Shown: one piece after another, positions 14,313 through 21,094 of the stretch
Numbering within the stretch: the stretch's first letter is position 1
Layout: every line of letters begins with the position of its first letter
Assembly (NCBI GenBank): GCA_964608325.1
Contig: CAZSMX010000010.1
Coordinates: 1-30,538 of the forward strand
Direction: 5' to 3'
DNA: 30,538 nucleotides
Origin: CAZRVH01 sp964608325
Lineage (GTDB): Bacteria > Patescibacteriota > Gracilibacteria > Peribacterales > Peribacteraceae
Notes under the pieces: generated by a model
The model's input: only the letters and a program-made list of their open reading frames with translations
Database searches by the model: none
Told to the model about the DNA's origin: nothing
Program-made: the position numbers and the translations under genes

Positions 14313-15752
14313 TTATTGGATGGTGACTGTCGCGGAGTAGGGGTCGAGCAAGGGTGTTGACGAAGGATTGGGTCCCGACAGGTCGACGGCGAATGTCTCG
14401 CCCGCGTCGGAATTCGTATCCTTGATGATCGTCACGGAAATGACCTTGCTGTATTCGTTTGGCGCGAAGGTCAGCGTGCCGTTGGCGATGTTGAAGTCGC
14501 TTCCGGGCGATGCGCTCAGGCCGGTTGTCGAATAGTTCACGCTGATAGTGTCCGTGACTTTTCCGACGCGGAGGACCGTCAATAACGCGACTCCGGCGCT
14601 TTCGGTGACCGCGTAAGTGCTCTTGCTGAACTTGATCGATCCCGATCCCACGGTAACCGTTTCATTGTCCGTGACGGAGACCGTCGCCGTTCCCACCGAT
14701 CCGATATTCGCGCCGCCCGTCGGCGAGGACAGGGTGAGATTGAAAGTCTTGCTTCCGTCGTTTTGCGAATCGTCGTTCACTGCCACAGTGAATGTCTTGG
14801 ATGTTTCGCCCGCGGCGAACGAGAGTGTTCCGCTCGTGGCCGTGTACTCGCTTCCGGATTGCGCCGTGCCGTTGCTGGTAGTGTAGTTTACCGCCACGGT
14901 GCCGCTTGTTCCTCCCGTGCGGGAAACAGTTACCGTGAACGAGCCGCCGTTTTCCATCACGCCGTATCCCGATGCGTTGAAGTTCAACGTGCCGTTCGGA
15001 TTGGATGAGGTGCTGCCCCCCGTGGTCGTGGACGACGAAGAATTGCTGCCGTTGGAATTTTCGTTATCGAGGATCGTGACCACGGCCGCGGACGGTGAGC
15101 CGAGGGAAGCGCCGCCGCCCGGGTTGGAAAGAGTGATGTTCAGGTTTTCGGCACCCTCGGAAAGCTGGTCCTCCTTGATCTTCACCGCGATCGTCTTGGA
15201 CGTATCGCCCGCGTCGAAGCTCAGCGTTCCGGACGCGAGGTTGAAGTCGTCTGCGCCGGCCGTACCCGCCGTGATCGCGTAATCAACCGTAACGTCACCC
15301 TGCGTTCCGCCGGAGCGGATCACGCTCAGGTTCAGCGTCGGGGTGGACTCCGGGATGGAGAAGGTGGAAGTCGTGAAACGGAAGATTCCTTTGGAGTTCG
15401 AGGAGACCGCGGACGTAGCCGCGCTGCTGCTGGACGTACTCGTCCTGCTCGACGTCGACCTGGCCGAGGACGCGACCGTGCCCTGGAGCTCCTTCTTGAA
15501 GCGCGAGAGCATCAATGCCAACTGGCCGCGCGTGACCGGATCGTCCGGTCCGAAGTTGCCGTTCGCATATCCCGTGATCACGCCGTCGCCGTACATTTCA
15601 CCGATCGCGGCGTCGTAGTACATGCCCGGGGTGATGTCCGGGAAAATGGAAGAGCCGAGGATCGCGGCGATTCCGGTACCCGCGGATCCGACGAGGAGTC
15701 CGGCGACGAACGGAACCGCGGCAAGACGCTTCAGCGTTTTTGCATGGTTCAT
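14313..15752 (-). CDS. SLH-domain surface protein with three Calx-beta domains
   Basis: This 479-residue exported protein starts with a signal peptide (KTLKRLAAVPFVAGLLVG, cleaved near residue 29). One S-layer-homology domain (about 36-88, FPDITPGMYYDAAIGEMYG to GQLALMLSRF) anchors it to the cell wall. A Ser/Thr linker follows. Three tandem Calx-beta domains of about 105 residues come next, each with the SGTLSFAAGETSKTFTV-type strand and ending VTILDNE or VTVTDNE-like Ca2+-binding turns. The third lacks the last acidic turn because the protein ends there. The start at 15752 is preferred over 15821, which lies upstream of the promoter. It is probably a calcium-dependent adhesin or S-layer component. 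Confidence 0.9.
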   Translation of the reverse strand: MNHAKTLKRLAAVPFVAGLLVGSAGTGIAAILGSSIFPDITPGMYYDAAIGEMYGDGVITGYANGNFGPDDPVTRGQLALMLSRFKKELQGTVASSARSTSSRTSTSSSSAATSAVSSNSKGIFRFTTSTFSIPESTPTLNLSVIRSGGTQGDVTVDYAITAGTAGADDFNLASGTLSFDAGDTSKTIAVKIKEDQLSEGAENLNITLSNPGGGASLGSPSAAVVTILDNENSNGSNSSSSTTTGGSTSSNPNGTLNFNASGYGVMENGGSFTVTVSRTGGTSGTVAVNYTTSNGTAQSGSEYTATSGTLSFAAGETSKTFTVAVNDDSQNDGSKTFNLTLSSPTGGANIGSVGTATVSVTDNETVTVGSGSIKFSKSTYAVTESAGVALLTVLRVGKVTDTISVNYSTTGLSASPGSDFNIANGTLTFAPNEYSKVISVTIIKDTNSDAGETFAVDLSGPNPSSTPLLDPYSATVTIQ

Positions 15753-15775
15753 AAAAAATGGGGAAGAAGGATTCC

Positions 15776-15804
15776 ATTGTGGGAACCCCTGTATTTGAAT
15801 GCAA
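15776..15804 (-). promoter_or_regulatory. Promoter of the SLH/Calx-beta gene
   Basis: On the minus strand TTGCAT, a 17-bp spacer and CACAAT lie about 23 bases before the ATG. The leader is pyrimidine-rich and lacks a Shine-Dalgarno. Confidence 0.6.
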
Positions 15805-15830
15805 TAGACATGGTTTCCCATCGGTTGTCA

Positions 15831-15859
15831 TTGCACCTTCGTGCCCCGAAGAGGACAAT
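15831..15859 (+). promoter_or_regulatory. Promoter of the DciA-like gene
   Basis: TTGCAC (15831-15836), a 17-bp spacer and GACAAT (15854-15859) precede the ATG at 15871 by 11 bases. It is divergent from the SLH-gene promoter. Confidence 0.6.
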
Positions 15860-15870
15860 CGAAACAACTA

Positions 15871-16161
15871 ATGGACAAAGCTTTTTCCCTCCTTTCCGGC
15901 GTACTCAACAGGCGCGGCCTCAAGGACCATGCCATTGGCGCGTTAGCCGTCCACAAGGCGAAACACTGGCTGGACGAACGTTTGCCTGCTTGCAAGGAAG
16001 CGTTGAGGATTTCCAAAGTGTCCGACGGCGTCCTTTATATAGAGTGCGAACACGCAGTGGTCCTGCAGGAATGCGCCGGCATCGTTCCCGAAATGAAGGA
16101 CTTTATGGCCAAAGAATGCCCCTTTTTACCCATTTTGGACATTCGCATCACTAGAAAATGA
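15871..16161 (+). CDS. DciA/DUF721-like protein
   Basis: This 96-residue protein resembles DUF721, the family of DciA, which loads DnaB helicase in bacteria without DnaC. The C-terminal half fits best: an ALRISKVSDGVLYIECEH strand pair, a helix AVVLQECAGIVPEMKDFM and a closing strand LPILDIRITRK. The N-terminal helix (FSLLSGVLNRRGLKDHAIG) fits the DUF721 start. The first ATG at 15871 is chosen over the GTG at 15841, which lies inside the promoter spacer. DnaB is encoded in the same window, and no dnaC is seen. The assignment rests on pattern similarity and length, so it is moderate. Confidence 0.65.
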   Translation: MDKAFSLLSGVLNRRGLKDHAIGALAVHKAKHWLDERLPACKEALRISKVSDGVLYIECEHAVVLQECAGIVPEMKDFMAKECPFLPILDIRITRK

Positions 16162-16182
16162 CCATCCTGCCCAAAGAAGGGC

Positions 16183-16211
16183 TTGCGAAGCAAAGGAAGC
16201 TTCCCTAGACT
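16183..16211 (+). promoter_or_regulatory. rpsP promoter
   Basis: TTGCGA (16183-16188), a 17-bp spacer and TAGACT (16206-16211) lie ten bases before the rpsP ATG at 16222. Confidence 0.65.
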
Positions 16212-16221
16212 CCCCCGGCAA

Positions 16222-16614
16222 ATGTTAGTTCTCCGTCTCCAGCGCACCGGCCGCAAGAACCTCCCCACCTACCGTATCGTGGTGGCCGAGAAGTCACGCC
16301 CCGTGAAGGGCAAGTTCCTCGAAATCGTGGGACACTACCTGCCTGCTGGCAAGACGTCGACGATCAAACTTGAAAAGGAGAAGATCGAACAGTGGGTCGC
16401 CAAGGGTGCAACGCCCAGCGACACGCTCGCCCGCCTTTTGAAGAAGGAAGGCCTGAAGAATATGGACAAATTCATCCAGCGTTACACGAAGCAGCGCTCG
16501 AAGAGCGCACCGGCCGAAGAGCCGGCAGCCCCGGCTCCCGCAGCCCAGGCCGCACCCGCCGAAGAACCGGCTGCCGCCACGGAAACAAGTGGTGACACGC
16601 CTGCAAACTCCTAA
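16222..16614 (+). CDS. rpsP: Ribosomal protein bS16 with Ala/Pro-rich tail
   Basis: bS16 (130 residues) binds 16S rRNA and is needed for 30S assembly. The core is canonical: MLVLRLQRTGRKNLPTYRIV at the start, AEKSRPVKGKFLEIVGHYLP and the KIEQWVAKGATPSDTLARLL helix. Start at 16222 is fixed by the family N-terminus and the promoter; the frame from 16183 adds 13 spurious residues. After residue 90 a low-complexity tail of about 40 residues (APAEEPAAPAPAAQAAPAEE) ends in SGDTPANS. Acidic Ala/Pro tails occur on some CPR and actinobacterial S16 proteins. khpA follows, with its promoter lying in this gene's last codons. Confidence 0.95.
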   Translation: MLVLRLQRTGRKNLPTYRIVVAEKSRPVKGKFLEIVGHYLPAGKTSTIKLEKEKIEQWVAKGATPSDTLARLLKKEGLKNMDKFIQRYTKQRSKSAPAEEPAAPAPAAQAAPAEEPAAATETSGDTPANS

Positions 16615-16620
16615 TATACT
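16592..16620 (+). promoter_or_regulatory. khpA promoter inside the end of rpsP, leaderless
   Basis: GTGACA (16592-16597), a 17-bp spacer and TATACT (16615-16620) end exactly six bases before the khpA ATG. The -35 lies inside rpsP and the -10 starts at the rpsP stop. Confidence 0.7.
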
Positions 16621-16626
16621 GTCGTC

Positions 16627-16884
16627 ATGACATCCGACATCCCGGGACTTTCGTTCCTCCAGTACGTCCTCTCTTCCATCGTGGAAGATAAGGATGCGCT
16701 TCATATTGATGGGAAGATCGACGAGCTCGGCGTTTTGCTGACCGTGAGCGTCAGCGACCGAGACATGGGAAAATTGATCGGCAAGAGCGGACAGACCGTG
16801 AAGGCCCTTCGTACCCTCCTACGCATCATCGGGGGTTCCTCCGAGCAGCGTATCAACCTTAAAATTTTAGAACCCGCTTCCTAA
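16627..16884 (+). CDS. khpA: KH-domain RNA-binding protein KhpA
   Basis: KhpA (85 residues) is a minimal single-KH RNA-binding protein that in Gram-positives partners with KhpB/Jag to control cell-division and cell-wall transcripts. The core GKLIGKSGQTVKALRTLLRI holds the GxxG loop (IGKSGQ). It is preceded by strand VLLTVSVSDRDM and followed by INLKILEPAS. Length and its place directly after rpsP match the usual rpsP-khpA order, though rimM and trmD do not follow here. The mRNA looks leaderless from its own promoter. Its start codon lies 12 bases past the rpsP stop, so it may also be read from the rpsP transcript. Confidence 0.92.
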   Translation: MTSDIPGLSFLQYVLSSIVEDKDALHIDGKIDELGVLLTVSVSDRDMGKLIGKSGQTVKALRTLLRIIGGSSEQRINLKILEPAS

Positions 16885-16901
16885 TCCCTTCCTTTTTTAT
16901 C

Positions 16902-17225
16902 ATGCTACGCGATCTTCTCGACCAAGGCAGTCCGTTGGACATCTTTGCCACCTTCATCGCCCTCGCGCTGATCGTCGCATCGTTCCTCTGCCTCATCTTC
17001 ATTATCATCGGAGGTATCACCTTCATCCTCTCCGCGGGAAACGAGGACAAGATCAAGCAGGCCGTGCAGACCATTCGCTATTCGATCATCGGACTCATCG
17101 TCACCTTCATCGCTTTCTTTGCCGTGTCGTGGTTGGCCAAGCTCTTGGAGATTCCGTTCGAACTGAACTTCGGAACGATCGTCGAGCTCATGCGCGACAT
17201 CTTTGCGTCGTTGCAGGGATCGTAA
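16902..17225 (+). CDS. Two-TM VirB2/T4SS-pilin-like membrane protein
   Basis: This 107-residue protein has two long hydrophobic helices, about 14-46 (FATFIALALIVASFLCLIFI, then GGITFIL) and 62-83 (GLIVTFIAFFAVSWLA). Between them lies a polar turn SAGNEDKIKQAVQTIRYS. That pattern, with a GG before the loop and GNxxK after it, is typical of small VirB2/TrbC-like T4SS-pilin proteins common in Patescibacteria. There is no long N-terminal signal, so the mature form would be membrane-inserted. The start follows khpA by 17 bases with a T-rich leader (cttttttatc) and no Shine-Dalgarno. A strong terminator follows. The family assignment is by pattern, not by search. Confidence 0.7.
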   Translation: MLRDLLDQGSPLDIFATFIALALIVASFLCLIFIIIGGITFILSAGNEDKIKQAVQTIRYSIIGLIVTFIAFFAVSWLAKLLEIPFELNFGTIVELMRDIFASLQGS

Positions 17226-17261
17226 ATCAGGATGTAGCTTGTAGCTTCGTTAGCTTCTTAG

Positions 17262-17287
17262 AAGGCGCCTCGAAAGGGGCGCTTTTT
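17262..17287 (+). terminator. Rho-independent terminator after the pilin-like gene
   Basis: GCGCCTC (17265-17271) pairs with GGGGCGC (17276-17282, one T-G wobble) over a GAAA tetraloop, extended by AAG/CTT pairs, with TTTTT following. On the other strand it may weakly terminate tRNA-Val. Confidence 0.92.
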
Positions 17288-17299
17288 AGTGTGAAACGA

Positions 17300-17376
17300 T
17301 GGTGGGCGCTGAGGGATTCGAACCCGCGACCTACGAGGTGTAAGCTCGTCGCTCTAACCAACTGAGCTAAGCGCCC
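17300..17376 (-). tRNA. tRNA-Val (UAC)
   Basis: On the minus strand a 73-nt cloverleaf plus an encoded discriminator A and CCA is visible. The acceptor GGGCGCT pairs with AGCGCCC, the D arm is GCTC/GAGC, and the anticodon loop CTTACAC carries UAC. The T loop is TTCGAAT. The T stem has one C-U mismatch (GCGGG/CCCTC). TATAAT lies 17 bases upstream. Confidence 0.95.
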
Positions 17377-17393
17377 GTGCTTTCAATGTTCTG

Positions 17394-17399
17394 ATTATA
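17394..17399 (-). promoter_or_regulatory. tRNA-Val promoter -10
   Basis: Consensus TATAAT on the minus strand lies 17 bases before the tRNA 5' end. A TTGCGA lies 14 bp further upstream, a short spacing. Confidence 0.6.
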
Positions 17400-17452
17400 C
17401 GTATTACTGCGAGTCGCAACTTTTCTTTTCGCCTCGCGCAAGCGCTCGGCGG

Positions 17453-17471
17453 CCAACTGAGCTAAGCGCCC
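17453..17471 (-). pseudogene. Duplicate 5' fragment of tRNA-Val
   Basis: Nineteen bases are identical to the tRNA-Val 5' end (acceptor strand and start of the D arm, 17358-17376), same orientation, 95 bp upstream. The match stops inside the D loop and runs into a GC-rich hairpin (17431-17452). TATAGT lies 14 bases upstream of the fragment, similar to the full tRNA. It cannot fold as a tRNA. Confidence 0.75.
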
Positions 17472-17495
17472 TTTTTGTCGCGGGGACTATAATGG

Positions 17496-17951
17496 TTATT
17501 TCCCTGTTTTAAAAGAGTAATCAACGATTCCTTCCTTATCTGGTTTTTTGCTCAATGGCTTGAATCCGACCGCTTCGAAGCACTTCACGCTCGCCACGTT
17601 GTCCGGTTCGATCCCCGCTTTGATCTCCGCGTACTCTTTGATGAAAGACTGGTCGAGGAACTGTTTCAAAATCGCTTTTCCGAAACCCTTGCCGCGCAGT
17701 TCGGGATTCACGGCCATGCCGATCCAGGCGTTCTTATCTTCCGCATGGATCTCAAAATCCACGTATCCGACGATCAGGCCGTCGTGGATCGCCAGCCAGC
17801 ACTTCCTGTTTTGGTCCTTCTGCATGATTTCCCAGAGTTTTTCGGGCCACGCGCGGCCGCCGTACCGTCCGGCCAATTCCGGATCCTCGTGCCAGCCGTG
17901 AATGACGGGGACGTCGTCCTGTGCCAATTCCCTGAAGTGAATGATTGTCAT
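17496..17951 (-). CDS. GNAT-family N-acetyltransferase
   Basis: This 151-residue protein has the GNAT fold, which transfers acetyl from acetyl-CoA to an amine. Motif A with the pyrophosphate-binding loop is MAVNPELRGKGFGKAILKQF. Strand beta4 before it reads DGLIVGYVDFEIHAEDKNAW. Motif B, near DNVASVKCFEAVGFKPLSKK, includes the NxxSxxxxxxxGF pattern common to ribosomal and small-molecule acetyltransferases. The substrate is unknown. The first part (FRELAQDDVPVIHGWHEDPE) resembles aminoglycoside 6'-acetyltransferase-like GNATs, but resistance cannot be claimed. The start lies eight bases after an extended -10 TATGAT. The gene stands alone between secG (divergent) and the tRNA-Val region. Confidence 0.9.
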   Translation of the reverse strand: MTIIHFRELAQDDVPVIHGWHEDPELAGRYGGRAWPEKLWEIMQKDQNRKCWLAIHDGLIVGYVDFEIHAEDKNAWIGMAVNPELRGKGFGKAILKQFLDQSFIKEYAEIKAGIEPDNVASVKCFEAVGFKPLSKKPDKEGIVDYSFKTGK

Positions 17952-17959
17952 ACATTCCC

Positions 17960-17968
17960 ATCATAGCA
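17960..17968 (-). promoter_or_regulatory. Extended -10 promoter of the GNAT gene
   Basis: TGCTATGAT on the minus strand ends eight bases before the ATG at 17951, giving a near-leaderless mRNA. Confidence 0.6.
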
Positions 17969-18003
17969 TGCTTTCGGAGGCGGATTTTACCGTCGAAATA
18001 TCC

Positions 18004-18032
18004 TAGACCTCCCCTCCCCTTTTCCCTACACT
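18004..18032 (+). promoter_or_regulatory. secG promoter, leaderless
   Basis: TAGACC (18004-18009), a 17-bp spacer and TACACT (18027-18032) end six bases before the secG ATG at 18039. Confidence 0.6.
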
Positions 18033-18038
18033 GGACGC

Positions 18039-18251
18039 ATGAATATTTTCCTCGTCATTCAGTCGGTTTTGAGCGTTATTCTGATCCTCTGCATCCTGCT
18101 TCAGAGCAGGGCCGCTGGCCTTACGTCCGGTACTTCCGGAGTCAACCAGACCGTCGTGCAGCGCCGCGGTGCGGAAAAGCTGCTCTACCAGGCGACGGTC
18201 GTCATCAGCATCGCGTTCTTCGTGCTCACGGTTCTCCAGTGGTACGTCTAA
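18039..18251 (+). CDS. secG: Protein translocase subunit SecG
   Basis: SecG (70 residues) is the small subunit of the SecYEG channel and speeds SecA-driven export. It has two membrane helices: VIQSVLSVILILCILLQS near the N-terminus and VVISIAFFVLTVLQWYV at the C-terminus. Between them is the conserved loop LLQSRAAGLTSGTSG. Length and topology fit. The start codon lies six bases after a promoter -10. The solute-binding-protein gene begins four bases after the stop, so the two form an operon. The pairing of SecG with a peptide-binding protein suggests coupling of export with nutrient capture, which is inference. Confidence 0.93.
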   Translation: MNIFLVIQSVLSVILILCILLQSRAAGLTSGTSGVNQTVVQRRGAEKLLYQATVVISIAFFVLTVLQWYV

Positions 18252-18255
18252 TGTA

Positions 18256-20478
18256 ATGCCCCGTTCCATCCGACCATTCTTTTCGAACGTCCTTGGCTTC
18301 GTCTTGCAGTGGGAGCGCTGGCTCCTAAGCGCCTTGGTGGGCGTTTTTTTGATTAGCCTCACCATACTTCTTACAAAATTCTACTACCAAAACACCATCC
18401 TCGTCCCCGCGCTCGGCGGTACGTACAGCGAAGGATCCGTAGGCGAGGTGTTGCCGTTGAACCCGTGGTTTACCGTCGCAAACGACGTGAACAGCGATAT
18501 CGTGTCGCTGGTATTCGCGGGTCTCCTGAAATACGACCCGGAAAAAAACCAGATTCGCGACGACCTTGCGACGTACGCAGTGTCGAATGACGGGCGCACG
18601 TACACGGTCACGCTGAAGGACAATTTGTTCTGGCATGACAGTACGAAGGAAAGTCCGCATCCGGTGACCGCGGAAGATGTTTTGTTCACCTACAAGACCA
18701 TCCAGGATCCCGAGTTCCCCAATCCCCTCCTGCGCGAGAACTTCCAGGGTGTTAGCATCGCTTCCACGAATGCAAAAACGGTCACGTTCAAGCTGGACCG
18801 CCCGTACAGTTTCTTTCCCAGCAACCTCACGCTCGGACTTATCCCAAAGAAATCATTTGAAGGCGTCCCTGTGAACCTGCTCGACCAGGAACTGTCATTT
18901 GGCTTCAAGCCGGTCGGCGCAGGCCCCTACAAGCTAAAGAGCATCATCGAGACCGAACTCAGTACCGAGGTCACGCTTGAGCGCTTCGAGCGCGAGCTGA
19001 AGCCCCAGTACCGCATCGAAAGGATTATCTTCCGCGTGTTTCCGGATTACCGCAGCCTTCTGTCCGATATCCGCAACCTGGACGGCATCCGCCTCGTACC
19101 GCACACGGGAGACGGCAAGGCCGCCGTGCCGCGTCGCTTCCGCACCGAGAATTACACCCTCCCCCAGTACGTCGCGCTCTTCTTCAATTTGGATCGCAAA
19201 ATTTTCGCCGATCGTGAATTGCGTTTGGGATTGCAGTTGGGAACAGACAAGGAGGAAATCGCGAAGGCCGTGAACCCCTCGAAAATCGTCGATACTCCCC
19301 TTCTCGAAATTGACAACAGTGACTGGAGGTATAAGTTCGACCTCAAGGCCGCGCAAGGCGCGCTCTTCGAATCGGATTGGGTGTTCCCGGAAAAATACCG
19401 TTTGCAGCGCATGTTGGAACAACGTGAGGCGAACGAACGCGGCGTCTTGAAATCCCCGCCCGTCGCGTTTTTGGAAACGGGAGCCATCCTTACGTTGACC
19501 GGCAGCGGCAACGGACTCAGCGGAAAAAATAAAATCCAAGGCATTCCTTTGTCCGCGCATCCTACGCAGTCCGGCAGCTGGATCGTGCGACTGCCCACGT
19601 CGGGAGGTTCGGGAACACTTGTGTCCGGCACGAACCTCATCAAACTTACCGACGAAAAAGGCGCTATCGTCGATTCCATCTACATCTTCCGTGCATCCTC
19701 TCCTGACGAGTATGCGCGCGCCACCGCGGAGCAGGCACTCATCGACCAATTCCTGAAAACCCGCGGAGGATCCGCTCCCGCCGGCCAGCAGATCACGGTG
19801 CAGGACATGTACCTGGAGCGAGGGTTCCTCCGCAGGCGCAAGGAAAACGATCCCATCGGTTTCCGTACGAACGAAGCGGGCCAGCGGCTGACCATCACCC
19901 TGCTCACCAGCCCCACGCCGGAAAACTATTCCGCGATCGCAGAGATCGTGAAGAAACAGTGGGCGACGCTCGGCGTGGAGGTGAACGTCGTTGTGCCGCA
20001 GGACAAATCCCAATTCGAGGACAAGCTCCTGAAGCGCGATTACGATGTCCTTCTGTTCGGCCAGTCGTTGCTCGACAACCTGGATGCATATTCGTACTGG
20101 CACTCCGCCAGCGCGCAGAAAGTGACATCGAATCGGTCGGACCTTCGCATCGATGCCTATAACTTGTCCCAATACACATCGTTTACATCGGATGCGTTGC
20201 TGGAAAAGATCCGCGGCAACCCCACGGAAAAGGAACGCAAGGATGCATTAACCAAGCTTCAGGAAGTCATGAAGTCCGACGTACCCGCCGTATTCCTCTA
20301 CTCTCCCGAATACACCTATGCGCACCGCGAGGATATCCTTGGAATCGACCTGGGACACCTTTCTTTGCACTCAGATAGGTTTTTGACCCTCTACAAATGG
20401 TACGTCCATCAGGACCGTATCTTCGTCCCGGGAAAGGGTTGGACCACATTCTTTACTTGGCTGTCAAGCTTACTTTAG
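18256..20478 (+). CDS. Membrane-anchored family-5 solute-binding protein with insert
   Basis: This 740-residue protein is an SBP_bac_5-type (oligopeptide/OppA-like) extracellular binding protein. Residues 22-40 form a single N-terminal membrane anchor (WLLSALVGVFLISLTILL) rather than a lipobox. The early domain has LNPWFTVANDVNSDIVSLVF and the DGRTYTVTLKDNLFWHDS signature. The late domain has SAIAEIVKKQWATLGVEV and RDYDVLLFGQSLLDNLDAY. Between about 405 and 500 lies an extra beta-rich block (LTLTGSGNGLSGKNKIQGI, GSWIVRLPTSGGSGTL). Start at 18256 is four bases past secG; the longer frame from 18169 overlaps secG. No ABC permease or ATPase gene is seen nearby, so its transport partner lies elsewhere or it acts alone. 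Confidence 0.9.
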   Translation: MPRSIRPFFSNVLGFVLQWERWLLSALVGVFLISLTILLTKFYYQNTILVPALGGTYSEGSVGEVLPLNPWFTVANDVNSDIVSLVFAGLLKYDPEKNQIRDDLATYAVSNDGRTYTVTLKDNLFWHDSTKESPHPVTAEDVLFTYKTIQDPEFPNPLLRENFQGVSIASTNAKTVTFKLDRPYSFFPSNLTLGLIPKKSFEGVPVNLLDQELSFGFKPVGAGPYKLKSIIETELSTEVTLERFERELKPQYRIERIIFRVFPDYRSLLSDIRNLDGIRLVPHTGDGKAAVPRRFRTENYTLPQYVALFFNLDRKIFADRELRLGLQLGTDKEEIAKAVNPSKIVDTPLLEIDNSDWRYKFDLKAAQGALFESDWVFPEKYRLQRMLEQREANERGVLKSPPVAFLETGAILTLTGSGNGLSGKNKIQGIPLSAHPTQSGSWIVRLPTSGGSGTLVSGTNLIKLTDEKGAIVDSIYIFRASSPDEYARATAEQALIDQFLKTRGGSAPAGQQITVQDMYLERGFLRRRKENDPIGFRTNEAGQRLTITLLTSPTPENYSAIAEIVKKQWATLGVEVNVVVPQDKSQFEDKLLKRDYDVLLFGQSLLDNLDAYSYWHSASAQKVTSNRSDLRIDAYNLSQYTSFTSDALLEKIRGNPTEKERKDALTKLQEVMKSDVPAVFLYSPEYTYAHREDILGIDLGHLSLHSDRFLTLYKWYVHQDRIFVPGKGWTTFFTWLSSLL

Positions 20479-20528
20479 TCATTTTAGCCAATAGAGCCCG
20501 TCTTAAGCATTGCAACGCGTCCCACCCA

Positions 20529-20557
20529 TTGACGCGGAGCCGCTCATCCCGTAGGAT
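20529..20557 (+). promoter_or_regulatory. rplI promoter
   Basis: TTGACG (20529-20534), a 17-bp spacer and TAGGAT (20552-20557) lie 26 bases before the ATG. The leader is about 20 nt with no Shine-Dalgarno. The rest of the 105-bp gap (20479-20583) shows no further structure. Confidence 0.7.
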
Positions 20558-20583
20558 TTTTTAGCTCAATTTCTCAAGCACCA

Positions 20584-21033
20584 ATGGAAGTATTACTCCT
20601 TCAAGATATCAACGGCATCGGCAAGAAAAACGACCTCCTTGTGGTCGGTGACGGATTTGCCCTCAATAATCTCCTTCCCAGGAGAGCTGCCCTCGTGGCA
20701 ACGCCCATCGTTCGCAAGCGCTACGCCGAACTGATCCGCAAGCGTGCGGAAGAGCGCGAGATGGAAAAGTCCGCCCAGTCCAGCGCTGCCGCAGCCCTGT
20801 CCGGCAAGACCGTCCTCTTCACGAAGAAGGTCACGAAGGCCGGCAAGCTCTACGCAGGTATCACCGAGAAGAACGTCGCGGAAGCTCTCAAGGAGCAGCT
20901 TAAGTACGACGTCTCCGAGGATGACATCCAGATGGACGAGCACATCAAGGCCGCCGGCACGCACCAGGTGATGGTCCGCATCGCAAACCAGAACGTCCCG
21001 GTGAACGTGAAGGTCGACGCCGAGAAGGCCTGA
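20584..21033 (+). CDS. rplI: Ribosomal protein bL9
   Basis: bL9 (149 residues) binds 23S rRNA at the L1 stalk base and stretches across the 70S surface. The N-terminal domain has MEVLLLQDINGIGKKNDLLV and the GFALNNLLPRRAAL motif. A long linking helix (RKRYAELIRKRAEEREMEKS) leads to the C-terminal domain (TKAGKLYAGITEKNVAEAL, IKAAGTHQVMVRI). Length is standard. It has its own promoter and a tetraloop terminator, so it is monocistronic here rather than in the usual rpsF-ssb-rpsR-rplI operon. Some CPR lineages lack bL9, so its presence helps place this genome. Confidence 0.97.
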   Translation: MEVLLLQDINGIGKKNDLLVVGDGFALNNLLPRRAALVATPIVRKRYAELIRKRAEEREMEKSAQSSAAAALSGKTVLFTKKVTKAGKLYAGITEKNVAEALKEQLKYDVSEDDIQMDEHIKAAGTHQVMVRIANQNVPVNVKVDAEKA

Positions 21034-21058
21034 TCCCCTCTTACTTCGATCAAACAAG

Positions 21059-21083
21059 TGGCGTCCGCGAGGGCGCCATTTTT
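21059..21083 (+). terminator. Rho-independent terminator of rplI
   Basis: TGGCGTCC (21059-21066) pairs with GGGCGCCA (21071-21078) over a GCGA tetraloop, with one T-G wobble, then TTTTT. Confidence 0.93.
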
Positions 21084-21094
21084 ATAATTCATTA

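Noticed and set aside
14941..15060. Possible tandem DNA repeats in the Calx-beta gene
   Set aside because: The three protein domains are similar, but at DNA level there is no long direct repeat; it is ancient domain duplication.
17300..17471. Integrated mobile element bounded by tRNA-Val and its fragment
   Set aside because: Only 76 bp lie between the two copies, with no integrase or cargo. At most it is a scar.
18169..18255. Upstream extension of the solute-binding protein into secG
   Set aside because: It overlaps secG in another frame with Ser/Arg-rich content. ATG at 18256 is four bases after the secG stop and opens a normal membrane anchor.
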